Positions 26,276 through 38,697 of a stretch of DNA of 64,000 nt are shown in pieces. Below the pieces are notes generated by a model that saw only the letters and a program-made list of their open reading frames with translations, was not told where the DNA came from and ran no database searches. How positions within the stretch are numbered: the stretch's first letter is position 1; the number at the start of each line of letters is the position of its first letter. This DNA is from Auanema rhodensis (Eukaryota > Nematoda > Chromadorea > Rhabditida > Rhabditidae). Where the stretch lies: positions 5,890,001-5,954,000 of the forward strand of contig OZ059897.1 of NCBI GenBank assembly GCA_964057225.1. The letters are read 5' to 3'. Made by a program: the position numbers and the translations under genes.

Positions 26276-27933
26276 TCCTTTCTCTCTCTTTTTATCTTGT
26301 AATCTTTCTTTATATCTTCTCTATCAAAGCATTTCCTTACTTTCCCTCTTCATCAACTTCAAACCGGTTGAAGATTCTACATCAATAAAAATTATGTTCA
26401 CATTGACAGGAATACATAGATTCAACCAAGCTATTAGGTAAAATATTTCAAAAAATGAATTTTTCATCAAAACTACTTTTGAATAATGACTTGAACTTTC
26501 TTTGAACTTTGCAGAGAATTCGTTAATAGTCTCAAAATTTTAAAGTTCAAGGAAAAAAAGAAAAACTTAAATTGTATTTTCGACCATTTAGAAAGATTTG
26601 TTCATCAAAACTGGGTTGTTGTATTTAGACGTGAAAGAGCAAGAAGAAATCATTCGACTTGATCGGAAGCTGGAAAGAACAAACAAAAACAAAGGACGGC
26701 AAGGACAAGCATCTTGACAACTGTTCATCCTCCTACCTCATCGGCAAAAATCTCTGATGCCTTGCAGAAAAAGAAGAAGAAGAAGATCATGAAACAAATT
26801 TTTGCTTATAGCAATTGAAAGATGAATGAAGCAACTCATAATTCAAGGAGGAATGTGCTGATATTTCGAACTTTAGAATGAAATCCGATGAATAAATTAT
26901 AAATTGGATGATAATAGTGAAGAATATATGATATTATATAATAAATTAATTAACAAAAACAGCATTTCTTATAGACAAATCTGATTAACACTTAGATTTT
27001 GACATCATTACGAGCATATTCTGTTAATTTCGATTTAGTTAAGTTAAGACAAAAATTTAAAAAGTTAAGAATTTGAATCAAATATAGTTCGAATATACAA
27101 CTCATTTCAATTAATGTATTAAGAAAGTGAAACAGAAATATTAAAAAACAGTTAATGACCGGTGGATGCTACAGCAGCTGATAATACTTTGAGCTTAAAA
27201 ATCTATTAGCCTAGACTTGCCTCCTCTGCATTCCTCTGTGCCTACTCGTCTTTCTCCTATCTCATCTGATCGTCATCCGCTCCGGCTTTACCTCATCATA
27301 CGATTCCCTTCATTCCAGTCTGATGAAGGTGTTGGAGATAGTTAGATAGTTAGATATATGAAGCTAACATGAATATGATAGTATAAAGTCTTGTACATTT
27401 GTCATTTGTCATCAGAATAGATTGTATAGATACAACAAACTATCCTCAAATTATTTTTTTTTTGAATTTTAAAATAAATTAAAATATAAAGAAATATTTT
27501 AATTATTTTAATTTGATTGTTAATATGATTATTCTCTGTCTTTCATCTATCCATGAAAACGTTTTTTTACGGAAAATGATGTAAACCTTTGTTCTTTTCT
27601 TTATTTCAATTCGCTGAAATAAGCAAAGCGTAACGTATTTAGAAATTTTCTTACAGAAAAAAAAAGATATATGTTTATGTGAAGAAAGATAGAGAGAAAT
27701 AGAAAGAGAGAGAGGGGGTGAAAGAGAGAGAGAGAGATAGTTATGAAGAGAGAAAAAATAATATGAAGAGAGAGAAAGATAAGAAGGAAGTTCCATAGAA
27801 TATACTTTCATACTATAACCAAATTAATTTATTTCCTAATGGATTATAGTCGGTTCAAGATTTGAAGTAATTATTATCTTTCAAACATAAAGGTTTATTC
27901 AGAACATTTTTTATTATTCAAAAGTGATCAATC
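20954..27933. other. gene-poor stretch
   Basis: About 7 kb with no exon I can support. It includes a G8 run (21978-21985), ATG/GAC trinucleotide patches (22084, 23400-23470, 24092), (TG)9 at 24063-24080, (GA)n at 24501-24524, (CT)n at 26224-26269 and (GA)n at 27690-27741. A more GC-balanced patch at 25190-25400 contains no clear open frame. Confidence 0.45.
26224..26269 (+). repeat. (CT)n microsatellite
   Basis: About 22 perfect CT units. Confidence 0.97.
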
Positions 27934-28000
27934 TCAAACAATGTTTTGGGTATTTTTATAATTTTTATTTGAGATAAAGAACAATTTAACTAGAAAGACA

Positions 28001-28006
28001 TTTATT
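28001..28006 (-). terminator. poly(A) signal of the collagen gene
   Basis: AATAAA on the minus strand, about 52 bases past the collagen stop codon, a normal distance for a nematode 3' UTR. Confidence 0.7.
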
Positions 28007-28057
28007 TTTAAAAAATCTATGTTTTCATTAGAAGTTATTATCAGAATGCTATTTGAT

Positions 28058-29174
28058 CTAGCGTCTGTATCCAGGAGCAGTTCTTGGTGGTGGACAGTGG
28101 TCGCATCCTCCGTGGCTTCCTTGAGCTCCATTTTCTCCTGGGATTCCATCATGTCCTGGGGATCCTGGAACTCCGTTGTCTCCGGCATCTCCAGCTGGTC
28201 CTTGTTCTCCGTCAAGTCCTGGTTGTCCACAAAGTCCCTTCTCTCCGGCTGGTCCTGGTGGTCCTGGTGGTCCTGGTGGTCCGGAACGTCCTGGTGGTCC
28301 TGGAAGAGAGATGACCTCTCCGTCTGGTCCTGGAGCTCCATTGTCTCCTGGAAGTCCATCTTCTCCTTGTGGTCCGATTGGTCCGTTTGGTCCTGGGAGT
28401 CCTTGAACTCCTGGAAGTCCTGGCTCTCCGTCCATTCCTGGCTTTCCGTTTGGTCCCTTTGGTCCTGGAGCTCCTGGTGGTCCAGCTGGGGCGTCTGGGC
28501 AGGTGAAGCATGGCTCGACTTCGATTTCCTTAGAATCATCTTCAGAATCAGCTCCTGGGCGTCCTGGGTTTCCTGGGTTTCCGTCTCTTCCTGGAAGTCC
28601 ATCAACTCCTGGAAGTCCAGCAATTCCTGGAGCTCCAGTTCCGCAAGAGCAGCATTGAGCTTGACGAGAGCGACGAGTACTCTTTGCAACACGGTGGCTG
28701 AGTCCAACTGCAAAAGTATAGTTAGTGAATCAAAGAAGAAAATAAAGTTTAAAAGGAATGTATGAAAACATACAGTGTTTGCTATGAACGGAACGCTTGT
28801 CAAGGATCTTTGCTTGTTGTCCTTTGGCTTCAGCTACGATTTCATATTGCTTATGAAGTCCTTCGGAGCGATGAACGCAGAATTCAACCTATAAAATGAA
28901 AATTTGTTAGAAAATTCACTTTATCTGAACTAAACCTCGGATTGGAGTTGGGATTGAACATGTTGCATATAGTTGTAAAGAGATGGAACAGCAACAATAG
29001 CTATCAAAGTAGCTACAATACTGAAACAAGAAAATTGAATATTGAATTGAATAGTAAAAACAAATCAGAAGAGAAAATGATTCAGAACTAATAGTACCTG
29101 ACGGTTACTCCAATGACGGCAGTGCGTCTGAGATTTTCGGCTTCCCGAAGAAGTTGCTGATCCTTAGAAGACAT
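28058..29174 (-). CDS. cuticle collagen, complete, four exons (308 aa)
   Basis: Exons are 29174-29098, 29020-28936, 28888-28774 and 28707-28058; the stop is TAG at 28060-28058. The introns are short (67-77, 47 and 66 bases) and all phases fit. An N-terminal signal-anchor spans about residues 18-42. The N-terminal domain has the NYMQHVQS pattern seen in nematode cuticle collagens. A dibasic RRSR site (104-107) fits subtilisin-type processing. After the CCSC cluster (111-114) comes a short Gly-X-Y block (115-144), an acidic spacer with CFTC (159-162), the main Gly-X-Y domain with a VISL break (224-227) and one internal Cys (252), then CDHC (294-297) and the tail [11 protein letters not shown]. 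The [13 protein letters not shown] ending is typical of one large group of Caenorhabditis cuticle collagens. It is secreted by the hypodermis and cross-linked into cuticle by disulphide and tyrosine bonds. Almost all Gly and Pro codons are GGA and CCA, a mark of high expression. Confidence 0.97.
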
Positions 29175-29212
29175 AGCTGATGCTACCTGTACAGTTGCAA
29201 TATTCAAGCCAA

Positions 29213-29221
29213 CCTTATATA
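29213..29221 (-). promoter_or_regulatory. TATA box of the collagen gene
   Basis: TATATAAGG lies on the minus strand about 40 bases upstream of the collagen ATG (29174). Transcription would then start only some 10 bases before the ATG, a very short leader. A TGTACAG just upstream of the ATG could alternatively be a trans-splice acceptor. Confidence 0.6.
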
Positions 29222-30780
29222 GAAATGGTTAGGTGAAACGGTTCCAGCAGCCTACTTCAGTTAGGTGATAGCCAAAAAAGCTTCGTCAGTCTCTTGCACG
29301 TACAACATATGTTGATAAAAACGAACAAAAACTCTTCCTGATTCTGTTTGCTTCAGTGTATTCGCGTGGTATTTGCGTCGATATATTAAGATTTTGGGCA
29401 TTTTCTAACATTCGTACGAACGCTTTTACGTTTCATAATAATTATTGGAATGTTTTTTCTCTCTATCTCTCTCTCTCTGTATCATTTTCTCTTTCCCTCT
29501 TAAGATTATCATTCTTTTTTTAAAAACTCAAATCATGTTTTTCCATATCTGTAGTACTACAAATTTCAAAAAAAAAAAGGAAGTCTTTGCACAATTATAC
29601 AAATTCAACCTTTTTATGCTGAATGCACGAAGAGTGCTGTTTGCATACTAGTAGAATTTTCTATGAAAAGCAAGGCTTTTTCAGCTTTTTTCTGGGTAAT
29701 TTTCGAGTAGATCATACCTTTTGTGAACCTGATTCATCTAGCACTTTGTCTTAGTAGAAAAAAAAAAAGATTCAACCGTACGAAATAGGAAGTAGAAAAT
29801 TATTTAATAAAAAAAAAAGTTTTATAAGAAAACTCGTTATCATATAAATAAGTTATATAAAGTTGAAACAGTACAATATGCTATCATTACTATTCAATGG
29901 TTTTTAAATAAAATAAAAGTTTTTATTTCAATCTAATTGACGACATGAAAATCATTTTTGCCGTATATAAATTCACACAACAACAAGTGTGAACTTCAGT
30001 TTAGCCAACTTGTGAGTTACTACCAGCCTATCTATCATCAAGTAATATTGTCTTTAATTATATTTTCATTATATTTTAACTATTCGTTTATAATATTATA
30101 TTATTTCCAAGTTTTTTTAATATTATTTTCAGATTTTTATTAATTTGAATATTCTTCATTTAACAACAAAAAATAACTTTTATTAAATTTTATATCATCA
30201 TCATGGCTATAAACATGGCAATATTCTAGAATAATTCATTAAAATAGAGATCATATTAGATGAGCATGAGCAAAATCCTTTGAAAGAAACTGAAATAAAT
30301 GATAAATTATGAGAAAAAATATTATTTCTATTACCTTATATTCAATATATATTCATGAATTATGAACAATGTAAACACAGGTGTATACATATAATTACAG
30401 ATTTTCTAAAAAAAAATTAAAATAATTTCAGTAAAATCTAAATAAATTTTTGAAAAAAAATATAATATTGTTAATTATATGTTTATTATTATTATGTTTT
30501 ATCTTTTTATATTTAATTTAAAGAAAATGAACAAACCAGTTTCTGGTATTTCATTCAAATTTACAGCTTGTGGGATGATGAATGATCTGATTATAAATAA
30601 TGTTATAATCGGTATTAAAGCTGCTGAAGATTGAAGTTCATATAGTATATAGAATAGAAGTTCCATCTCTATAAGATTAAAATTATATTTTGGAAAACTA
30701 TAAAATCTATCAGTTTTTTTTTTTCAAAACGAAGAACAGAAAACCACAAAATTATAAGAGGATTATGCTAAATAAACGAG

Positions 30781-30876
<96 letters not shown>

Positions 30877-32037
30877 TGAGATGAAGTGATCTTTTCTCTT
30901 TGAATTATATATTTGATTTATATTTAATATAAATTTTATTATAAAAATTAATATTTGGAAATATATAATTATACAGAAATTTTTGATTTAAAAAAAAGTG
31001 AAAAATCAAATTAATAAAGAAAAAAAAGGATTCTCGTAAAGTAAAAAGGTAATGAGTAAATATAAAAGAGTGCGAATGTATTTACAAATAAATTTAATTT
31101 CAAATAAATCAAAAACTTCAGAAAACAACTAATTATTCTTAAACTTCATTGTAAATAAATTGAAAAACAGCTGTTGTTTATTTAAAAATTTGAAGGAAAA
31201 AATCTAAAAAAATTTAAAATTTTTTTTTGAAAATGATCTTATCTTTCTGAAATCGTACTGTTGTTTTACCTTAATTCGTTTTCCCCTTTACAACTTGCTT
31301 CAGCTAGTCTTCTACTTCCAGTTTTACCTGTTTGTTGTCTTTAATCTTTAACTAGCTTTATGTTTTCATTGAATAACTTTCAATATTTTTATTTCAACCT
31401 TAACCTTAACTTTCACCCCCAGCCCCCCCCCCCTTTTTCTTTTTCTCTCACTTATCATTATTTCAAGGACTTTCGCAAATGTTTCTTCATGTGAGAAAGT
31501 GGGGGTGGATGAGAGTTAGAGGCGAAAGACTATTAGTATTTCATAGAAATTAATAAAAAAATACTTTCAAGTATATAAGCCTATCACTATTTTGAATAAT
31601 AATTATCAAATATAATTCTCTCAATATCATAATTTCTCCCACGCTAGTTAACTGACAGGATAAAATATTTGATTTCTATCTACATACATATAATACTTAG
31701 ATAGTATTAGAGGTATTATATATATATTTTGTACTTAAATTGTAGCTTTCAAGAAAAATAAATAGATTATATACATATAGTTATAAAAACTTAATATGAT
31801 GTATGATAAATATAATATGTTTTCTTCATCATAAATTATATTTTTATTTATTAAATATCATCATCATCATCATTATATTCTACCTGTATAGTATATCTTA
31901 TATACTTATATGTTTAAATATAAATTGAATTCATATTGAGTATATATAATACTTTTAAATCCTAAAAGTATTATCATATATTATATGATCTTGAATATAT
32001 ATAAATACAGAATATAATATATAAATAACATCTATTC
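29222..32037. other. AT-rich intergenic DNA
   Basis: Upstream of the collagen gene I see no supported gene. Contents are a CT-rich patch near 29460, extremely AT-rich DNA at 29800-31200, the longest GA tract of the window (30784-30873) and a run of eleven C (31423-31433). Confidence 0.45.
30784..30873 (+). repeat. longest (GA)n microsatellite
   Basis: About 45 AG units with a single interruption. Confidence 0.98.
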
Positions 32038-32342
32038 TTAGAAATCTTCTGAATACAATGAAAGTATCAGTACTGTGACATGACACGATTCAATTAAATT
32101 GCAAGAGATAAGTGGATTGAGATAAGTAGCTCTCGAATTGCACATTATGCAATTTGATAAAAGTTTAAAAGTTTCAATAATAGAACAATGGTTAATACAG
32201 TTTTGGCTCATACACTCTAAATCCTTGTAAATTTGTGGTGGAATGCAAAAAATAGAAATAGAAATGTGATAAGCTTTGCCAAGGACGAGCACGCTGTGAG
32301 GAACTTTGAATGCAAGAGCGTTGACTAAAGCTTCAAAATAGA
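32038..32342 (-). CDS. possible terminal exon, Cys-rich (about 100 codons)
   Basis: An open frame follows an acceptor-like TTCACAAACAG (exon start 32342) and ends in TAA at 32040-32038. The residues look protein-like: a short more GC-rich beginning (ALVNALAFKVPHSVLVLGKA), then a Cys pattern including CMSQNCINHC and CIMC. An upstream Cys/His-containing frame at 32514-32834 cannot be joined to it in phase through its only good donor. No family is recognised. It may be the last exon of a gene whose other exons I missed, or a chance frame. Confidence 0.25.
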
Positions 32343-32834
32343 CTGTTTGTGAAAAGGTATTGAAAGAAGAAAAGCATAAAACGGCTTAATTTCACAAAAC
32401 GTATGAATAGAATAGTTACGATGTGAATATTAATTATTAATTAAAAGAAAAAAAAACTTTTTTTTGGTCATCAGATGAGACAAAGAAAAGATGTTTATAA
32501 ACATTGATTTGAATCAAAAACATTCTTTAAAAGAACAACAAGTTACAGTTCTAGTAAAGAAAGTTATTGATGTGAAATCGTTGATGTGAATATGATTCTC
32601 AATGAATCGATGATGGCAGATGCGACAGGGCAAGCATATGAGAGAATACAATGCAATGATTTTTGAATGAGACTGGTGTTCTATTTGGAAAAGAAGAGAG
32701 GGAAGAAGAACGAGTGATAGAGAGAAAAAGAGAAAGATGAGTTTAAAAAAAAGAGAATCATGAGGTACGTATTTGAAGAGGCGAAAGAGAATACATATAG
32801 TAAAATATATAATATGAGAACCCATCACTTTCAC

Positions 32835-35800
32835 TAATTTTTGTTTTGTTTGAAAGCAAAAGTTTAAACTTATATTATTATATAATATACATTTTAATAG
32901 TTAATATATTAATATATATATTAGTTTAAAAATGAAAATCATAGACTGTTAAACAGATGAAACGAATGTTGAACTACGGATTCGAAAAAAAACGCTCAAC
33001 ACCTACATCTTTCAAGTAACAAAACAAAAGACAAAAAAGAACATTAATATGTATTTGAATTTAAAAAAAAAGAAGAAGGCAATAGTACAATAATCTGATG
33101 AAAGTTATATGTTCTGTGCATAGTCGAAAAGGTATAGGAAAAACATGAAGATGGACAAAAGTGAAAAGATGTAATTCTCGATGGCACATGGGGGTCGACA
33201 TCGAATACTGCTGATCGACCTTGTCACCTTCCACTTTTTTTCATCGTCAAATGACAGCGAGAAATGGAAGAAAGGAGAAGCGAACACGAGAAATGAAACG
33301 AAAGAAAGAGAGAGATAGGGAAAGAGAGAGAGAGGGAGAAGGGAGAAAACGATAGAATAATATACAGAAACATGAAGCAAAGAAAAACGAAAAGAAAGCT
33401 AATGAGACAAAAACCTGACAGAGAGTAAAGTGAGAGAGACACTGCTGTCATTTATAGGAAATTGAGAGATGGCAGATGATGTAGAGGTGAAGTCAGAAAT
33501 AAAAGTGCGTAAACGACTAAAAAAAACTGCGACGAGGTCGTGTCGACGGCAGATTGCATACAAACATCTGAAAACCGGAACACTAGCTTCTGCTTCTTCT
33601 GCTTCTTCTCATTGACTAGACTGTTGTCTGAAGTTTTCTTCAAGCTTTAAGAGGTTGAAAAGACGAGAGCGACAGCATTCAGCTTTTTATCTGTATGATT
33701 GCGTGATGTTGCTTAAAGTTAGAATAATCATACGATGTGAACGAAAACCTTTTTTTCATAATTTCAATACAGAACTATACAAATAGTTTAATGTAAAATC
33801 AAGCTTCATACGTTCAAAACTAGAGAAAATGACAAAAGTCCATTAAAAAGAGTTTAAAGGTGAAAGTAAAATATCTTTATATGAAGCTGAAAACAGACGT
33901 TATTATGAGTTTTACGTCTAGTTCATCCATTATATCCTAAAACTATCCTGTTTTATAATCCTAAGCAAATCTTAATAGTTTCAAAAAGCTGTTTTTAAGA
34001 CTAAAATTTAGGGGTCAATCAAATATCTTTTCTTTTGAAAAAAAAAAACATGGAAAATAATGCTCTATTAACTGGTTAAATAGAATCTGAGGAAAAAACA
34101 AGTTGAAAACTTCATTGTTTATTCAAAACAAAGGTCATTTCACGTGAAAGTTCACGTAAACGCCAAAGACATTTTGCTGCACTTGCCGATTCACGTGAAA
34201 GTTCACGTAAACGCCAAAGACATTTTGCTGCACTTGCCGATTCACGTGAAAGTTCACGTAAACGCTGAAGACAGTTCGTTGCACTAACCGATTCGCGTGA
34301 AAATTTAGGTGAAGCAAGATGATTACTGTATATCTTATATGAAGTTTTTGAATTTAATGATTCAAATATAATTATAAATTACATATAATTTGGAATAAAC
34401 ATAGATATAATATATATTTTTCTTTTTTTCATTCCCCATTTCAGAATATCTGAAATTTTTAAAAACAACTACTAATCTTAAAATCCTCATAAGATTAGTA
34501 TCAGATAATTTAATAGGATGATAAAGTTTCTATTGAGATTTATTGCAAGTTGTTGATCTTTTTATTTTAACTATCCAAATTATATATCTTATATCATTAT
34601 ATATTAATAATATATATTATATATTGTTGTCAAATTATCTGTTTATCCCTAATTAATTATCATTTCTTTTTGCAAAAAAAAAGAAAAATTATTAATAAGA
34701 TGGTATGGAAAACAATAGATAGATTAGATATTCAATATGCTTCATGAACGAAACATATTTTTTTATAATTTCAACACAAATATCATTTGATTTCTTTGAA
34801 AATTAAGCAAAGAATATTTTTCATAATAACTTCTTATTATTTTTTTTTCTTCTTTAATCTCTTCACACCATTTTTTATAGCTAAAACAATATATATATAT
34901 AGTATATAATATGTATTTTATACATAAATGTATTTATGTATATATTCTAAATTGTGCAAAGTTTTGTCCAAGTTTTTGTTTAAATTCATGCTTATATTCT
35001 TATAATTTATCTTATCTTTATGTATATAATTAGTTATTTATAAATAAAATTATAATAATAGTTATTATATATTTTAACTACAAAAAAAAAGTTTGAAATG
35101 TGTGAATTGTGGAATAGTAGTCGAAGGCCATGTTGTATGGATTTTGTATGTGAATTTTGATTTCAGAACAAGAAGCATCTAGATCTTTCACCTTTTCATT
35201 CATGTTGATTAAAACAGATCAAGCTTTGATTAATGATTAATTTCTGATGAAAATTAAGTTTCAGTAGTTAGATAGATTAGGAAATCCCTGAAAATAAAAA
35301 AAATTAAACTAAATATTATATAGAACAAATAATTAATTTAAAGATTTGTATGAATAGATAGATATTGCTTCAAAGTTTTCCGAAAACAACAGCTTTTACA
35401 ATCTAATTGTATAGAATTGCAAATACAGAATCTAATTGAGTATAATAATATTAAAAAAAAAATAAATTATTAGAAATATGAATTATAGTTAACGATTATG
35501 CGGTTAATTTAATGTTCAATTTAATCTCATAAATAACATAGATTTTATAAAAGAAAACTGAACTGTTCTACTACCAAAACTTCAAACGTTGCTTCATGTT
35601 TTAAGTAGGAAGTTTAAATCAAGAAATGAGATTTCAATGTTTATTGATGTTATAAGTGATACAGGGAAAAACTTTTAATTCAGTTAAATATATTAACTAT
35701 TCGGAAAAAATAAATCTTAATCCGTCTTTTTTGAATTTCAAAATAGAGGAAGTTTGGGGCTATGTTCTAATATGCTAATCTAAACTATATGTCTAAGTAT

Positions 35801-38500
35801 GGTGATCAAAGATTGAAAAACTTTAAATCTTGTTTGAAAATAATTTAAAATCAAATTGTTCATCAGACATTGAAATTAAAAAAATCAGATCATATCAAGG
35901 CTTCGACATAATTTGCTAAAAGTCAGGTAAGCTTATCTGGTTGATCAGATTATTGAAATTAATTATTTTTCAAACTTTTGATTAAAGATTTGATCCAGAA
36001 AGCATTGAAATCAAACTCTATACTCAATATGTATGTATAATAATTATAAAAATAATAAATGAAATTATATTAAATACATTAAACTAATGAATAATACTAA
36101 TTTCAAATATTGAAGTTCAATTTTTTAATCAGAAATCATATATTCTCATATGTAATTTTGATTTCCAATCACTATACATACATATCTAAATGATTTACAT
36201 GATAACCAGGTTTATGAATAATGATTCATAACGAAAATTTTTTTTAGAAAAGATAATAACATTGTGCAATAACTTCATAAATTTTCTTTTATTATGTCAG
36301 TATGGTCTAGGTTACACACCCTAATACTGTCATAGGTTGTTGTTATCATTAATTTTATTGAAAACGAATAGTTTTTGATAAAATCTTGTATTATTTTCAT
36401 TTATAATACATATTAATATGTTTCAAAGTTCATATATTAATTGGAATTACATGACAATTATGAAGATTTCTCCTTTTTTTCATTTTTTTGTCTCTTTCAC
36501 TATAAACTATTCATTTTTTCATTTTATTTGCTATTATTTCATATTTTGTAGATGAGAAATAAGAAATTGTGTATATTATGTGCTTATATGTACTTTTTTT
36601 AACAAAAAAAAATAATTCAAAGTCATATATGTATGTATGTATGTATCGTTCCCCGGTTTCGTCGTCCTTCTATTTGTGGGAAAATGTGAAAAAAAATTAA
36701 AAAAAAAAAAGCTTAATGCCTCATATTCGTACAATAAACAACCTTTTTCAACTTTTTTTTTATTTCGTTGACATTTACTACTAAATAAGGGCAAGAATGA
36801 GTGGGTAGGATGTGACTTCAGTAATTGCAGAAGAAATAGAATAAGCTGTAAGCTGGAACATGCGTGTGTGTGTGTGTGTGTGTGAACATCAAAGATCCTT
36901 TATTGTAAATCAGTCAACCTTGTTGTTATCGTTACTCATTCATGTTTTTTTTTGAAAAATACAAATATATATCTATATATAATATTATTTAAAAATAGAA
37001 ACATTCATTTAATAAATGAATAAATATTATTATTTTCTTCTCCAACATTTTGATCTTAATTTTAAAAAATATAATGAAAACGTTTGTCAGAGGATAATAC
37101 TTAATCAGAGTATAAGATGAAAGAAAAGCTTGAAAAAACAATATATAAACATTAAAAATTTTGTATTTCACTTCAGCCATAGTTCTACATAAGAAGATGG
37201 GCTTTTCTGATTTTTCTTTCAGACGTCAGCAACTATCAATGCTTCAGAAGCAGTATATTGAGTAACCAAAATCGGGTTAACGACTGTTTTGGATACACAC
37301 CGGATACAAGATATCTGACGATCATCAGTTTTTCCTTTTTATCTTTATTATATAAATACATATACATATATGTTTGTTTGTGATATATACATAAACAATT
37401 ATTGAAAAACATCTGATAAAATAAACTTTTTTTGGATTTCCAGATCAGTATCTATACTTTTCGTATGATTATCTATCAAATACATATTTTTACATAGTTG
37501 TATACTATATGTATGTATGTGTAATAGATCAAAACAATGTTCTATGAATATATGAATATACATACACATAGTATGTTTTGAAATTAATTTTCACAGTACG
37601 ATCAAGTAAGTAAGTAAGATATGAAAAGGTTGTTCCTGTTTCGAGTGGGAAGGCTATTATGCCCTTCAGATCTATGTATATTCGTGGGATTAAAAACATA
37701 TTCTTTCAATATATGTTAAATAATCTACTTGAATTTTGATATATATCTCTATCTATATATGTATACATATAAATCTATATAATAAGATAAAAAAAATCAA
37801 AGAATTAGAAATATTTATTTAGAATTATAAATGTTATATGATGTTACATGATATACAGAAGTATTATACTATATAAATATATAGTTTATTATATATAATT
37901 AGTCATTATAATTACAAAATTTATAATTTAAAATGTTTATTAATTGTTATGATAACTATATATTGATATAGCATGTACTATGTACGTTTAGTCATCTAGT
38001 TTTGACCCCAATTTTACAGACCGGAAATAAGTGAAAAGGAAGAAACATCTCTAACAATAAAATAGAAAAAAAAAAGGAAATAAAGATGATTGTGATACTA
38101 TAAAAAGATCTCAGAAAATCAAATATAGTTGTCTGATCTATTTCAGAAAATGATTTAATGGTTTAAGAATTGAAAAATACTATGTTTTCAATGTATATAT
38201 CCATATAAAATATAAAATATATATAAATAATTGTGCGAATATATGATAGTGATTTGATCAATCAAATGAGAAAAATGATAATAAAACTACTTTATTGATA
38301 AAATAATTTATTTTTTGGTAAACACTCATAATTAATAATCATTATATCTTATCATATAAAGAAATAAAAAATAAGCTTAAAACTACTGAATAGAGTGAAG
38401 TTGGATTAGTCATTTGATTATCATTATGATGATAAAAACTCATTTTTTGTGTTTTATATACAATATATAATAGAAATATAAAGAGATTATTATATTTACA
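32835..38500. other. AT-rich intergenic DNA
   Basis: Apart from the 51-bp repeat I see no supported gene. A GA tract lies at 33300-33340, (TG)n at 36864-36884, and many TA-rich palindromic patches lie between 34800 and 38300. An acceptor-like TTTTCAG at 33570 on the minus strand precedes an open stretch but has no clear partner. Confidence 0.4.
34139..34315 (+). repeat. 51-bp tandem repeat with CACGTG palindromes
   Basis: Unit starts at 34139, 34190, 34241 and 34292 are exactly 51 bp apart. The first two units are identical over almost their full length, the third differs at several bases and the fourth is partial. Each of the first three units begins TTCACGTGAAAGTTCACGTAA, a perfect TTCACGTGAA palindrome plus a half-site. 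On the minus strand the repeat is open throughout as a 17-residue unit (VNFHVNRQVQQNVFGVY), because 51 is a multiple of three. Confidence 0.95.
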
Positions 38501-38550
38501 GGTTAGAATCCTTCATATTTTCTTAAACAATAGACATCTTTGCTGTGAGC

Positions 38551-38697
38551 ATGAGCAGAGTTCCACCAACATGTCTGGAATGTATTGAAGAAGACTCTAT
38601 AGATATACCATATATTCCAAGTATTACTAGAGCAGATGTTTTGTTTCTACAAATAGCAACAACAACAAAACAGAATAAATGTCATTCTAAGTTGTAA
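38551..38697 (+). CDS. possible small ORF (48 aa) with CxxC
   Basis: ATG to TAA, 48 codons: MSRVPPTCLECIEEDS, then a mixed polar stretch ending KCHSKL. An acceptor-like TTTACAG lies about 45 bases upstream (38501-38507) and could be a trans-splice site. In-frame upstream sequence contains TAA, so the frame cannot extend further. It is shorter than most predicted genes, and no homologue is recognised. Confidence 0.28.
   Translation: MSRVPPTCLECIEEDSIDIPYIPSITRADVLFLQIATTTKQNKCHSKL

Noticed and set aside
28019-28765. 248-codon plus-strand frame and other overlapping frames across the collagen gene
   Set aside because: They are shadows of the collagen Gly-X-Y repeat (runs of Ser/Trp or Asp/Gln); the spliced minus-strand collagen explains the region fully.
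30013-30043. short open segment between AACTTCAG and GTAATA
   Set aside because: A weak acceptor and a very short exon with no partner exon in phase; likely chance.
32514-32834. 106-codon minus-strand frame with Cys and His near its end
   Set aside because: The first half is low-complexity Phe/Leu/Ser from CT-rich DNA, and it cannot be joined in phase to the downstream frame at 32342.
35090-35215. possible tiny exon pair around a TTTTGATTTCAG site
   Set aside because: The intervening intron would be only about 21 bases, too short to splice.
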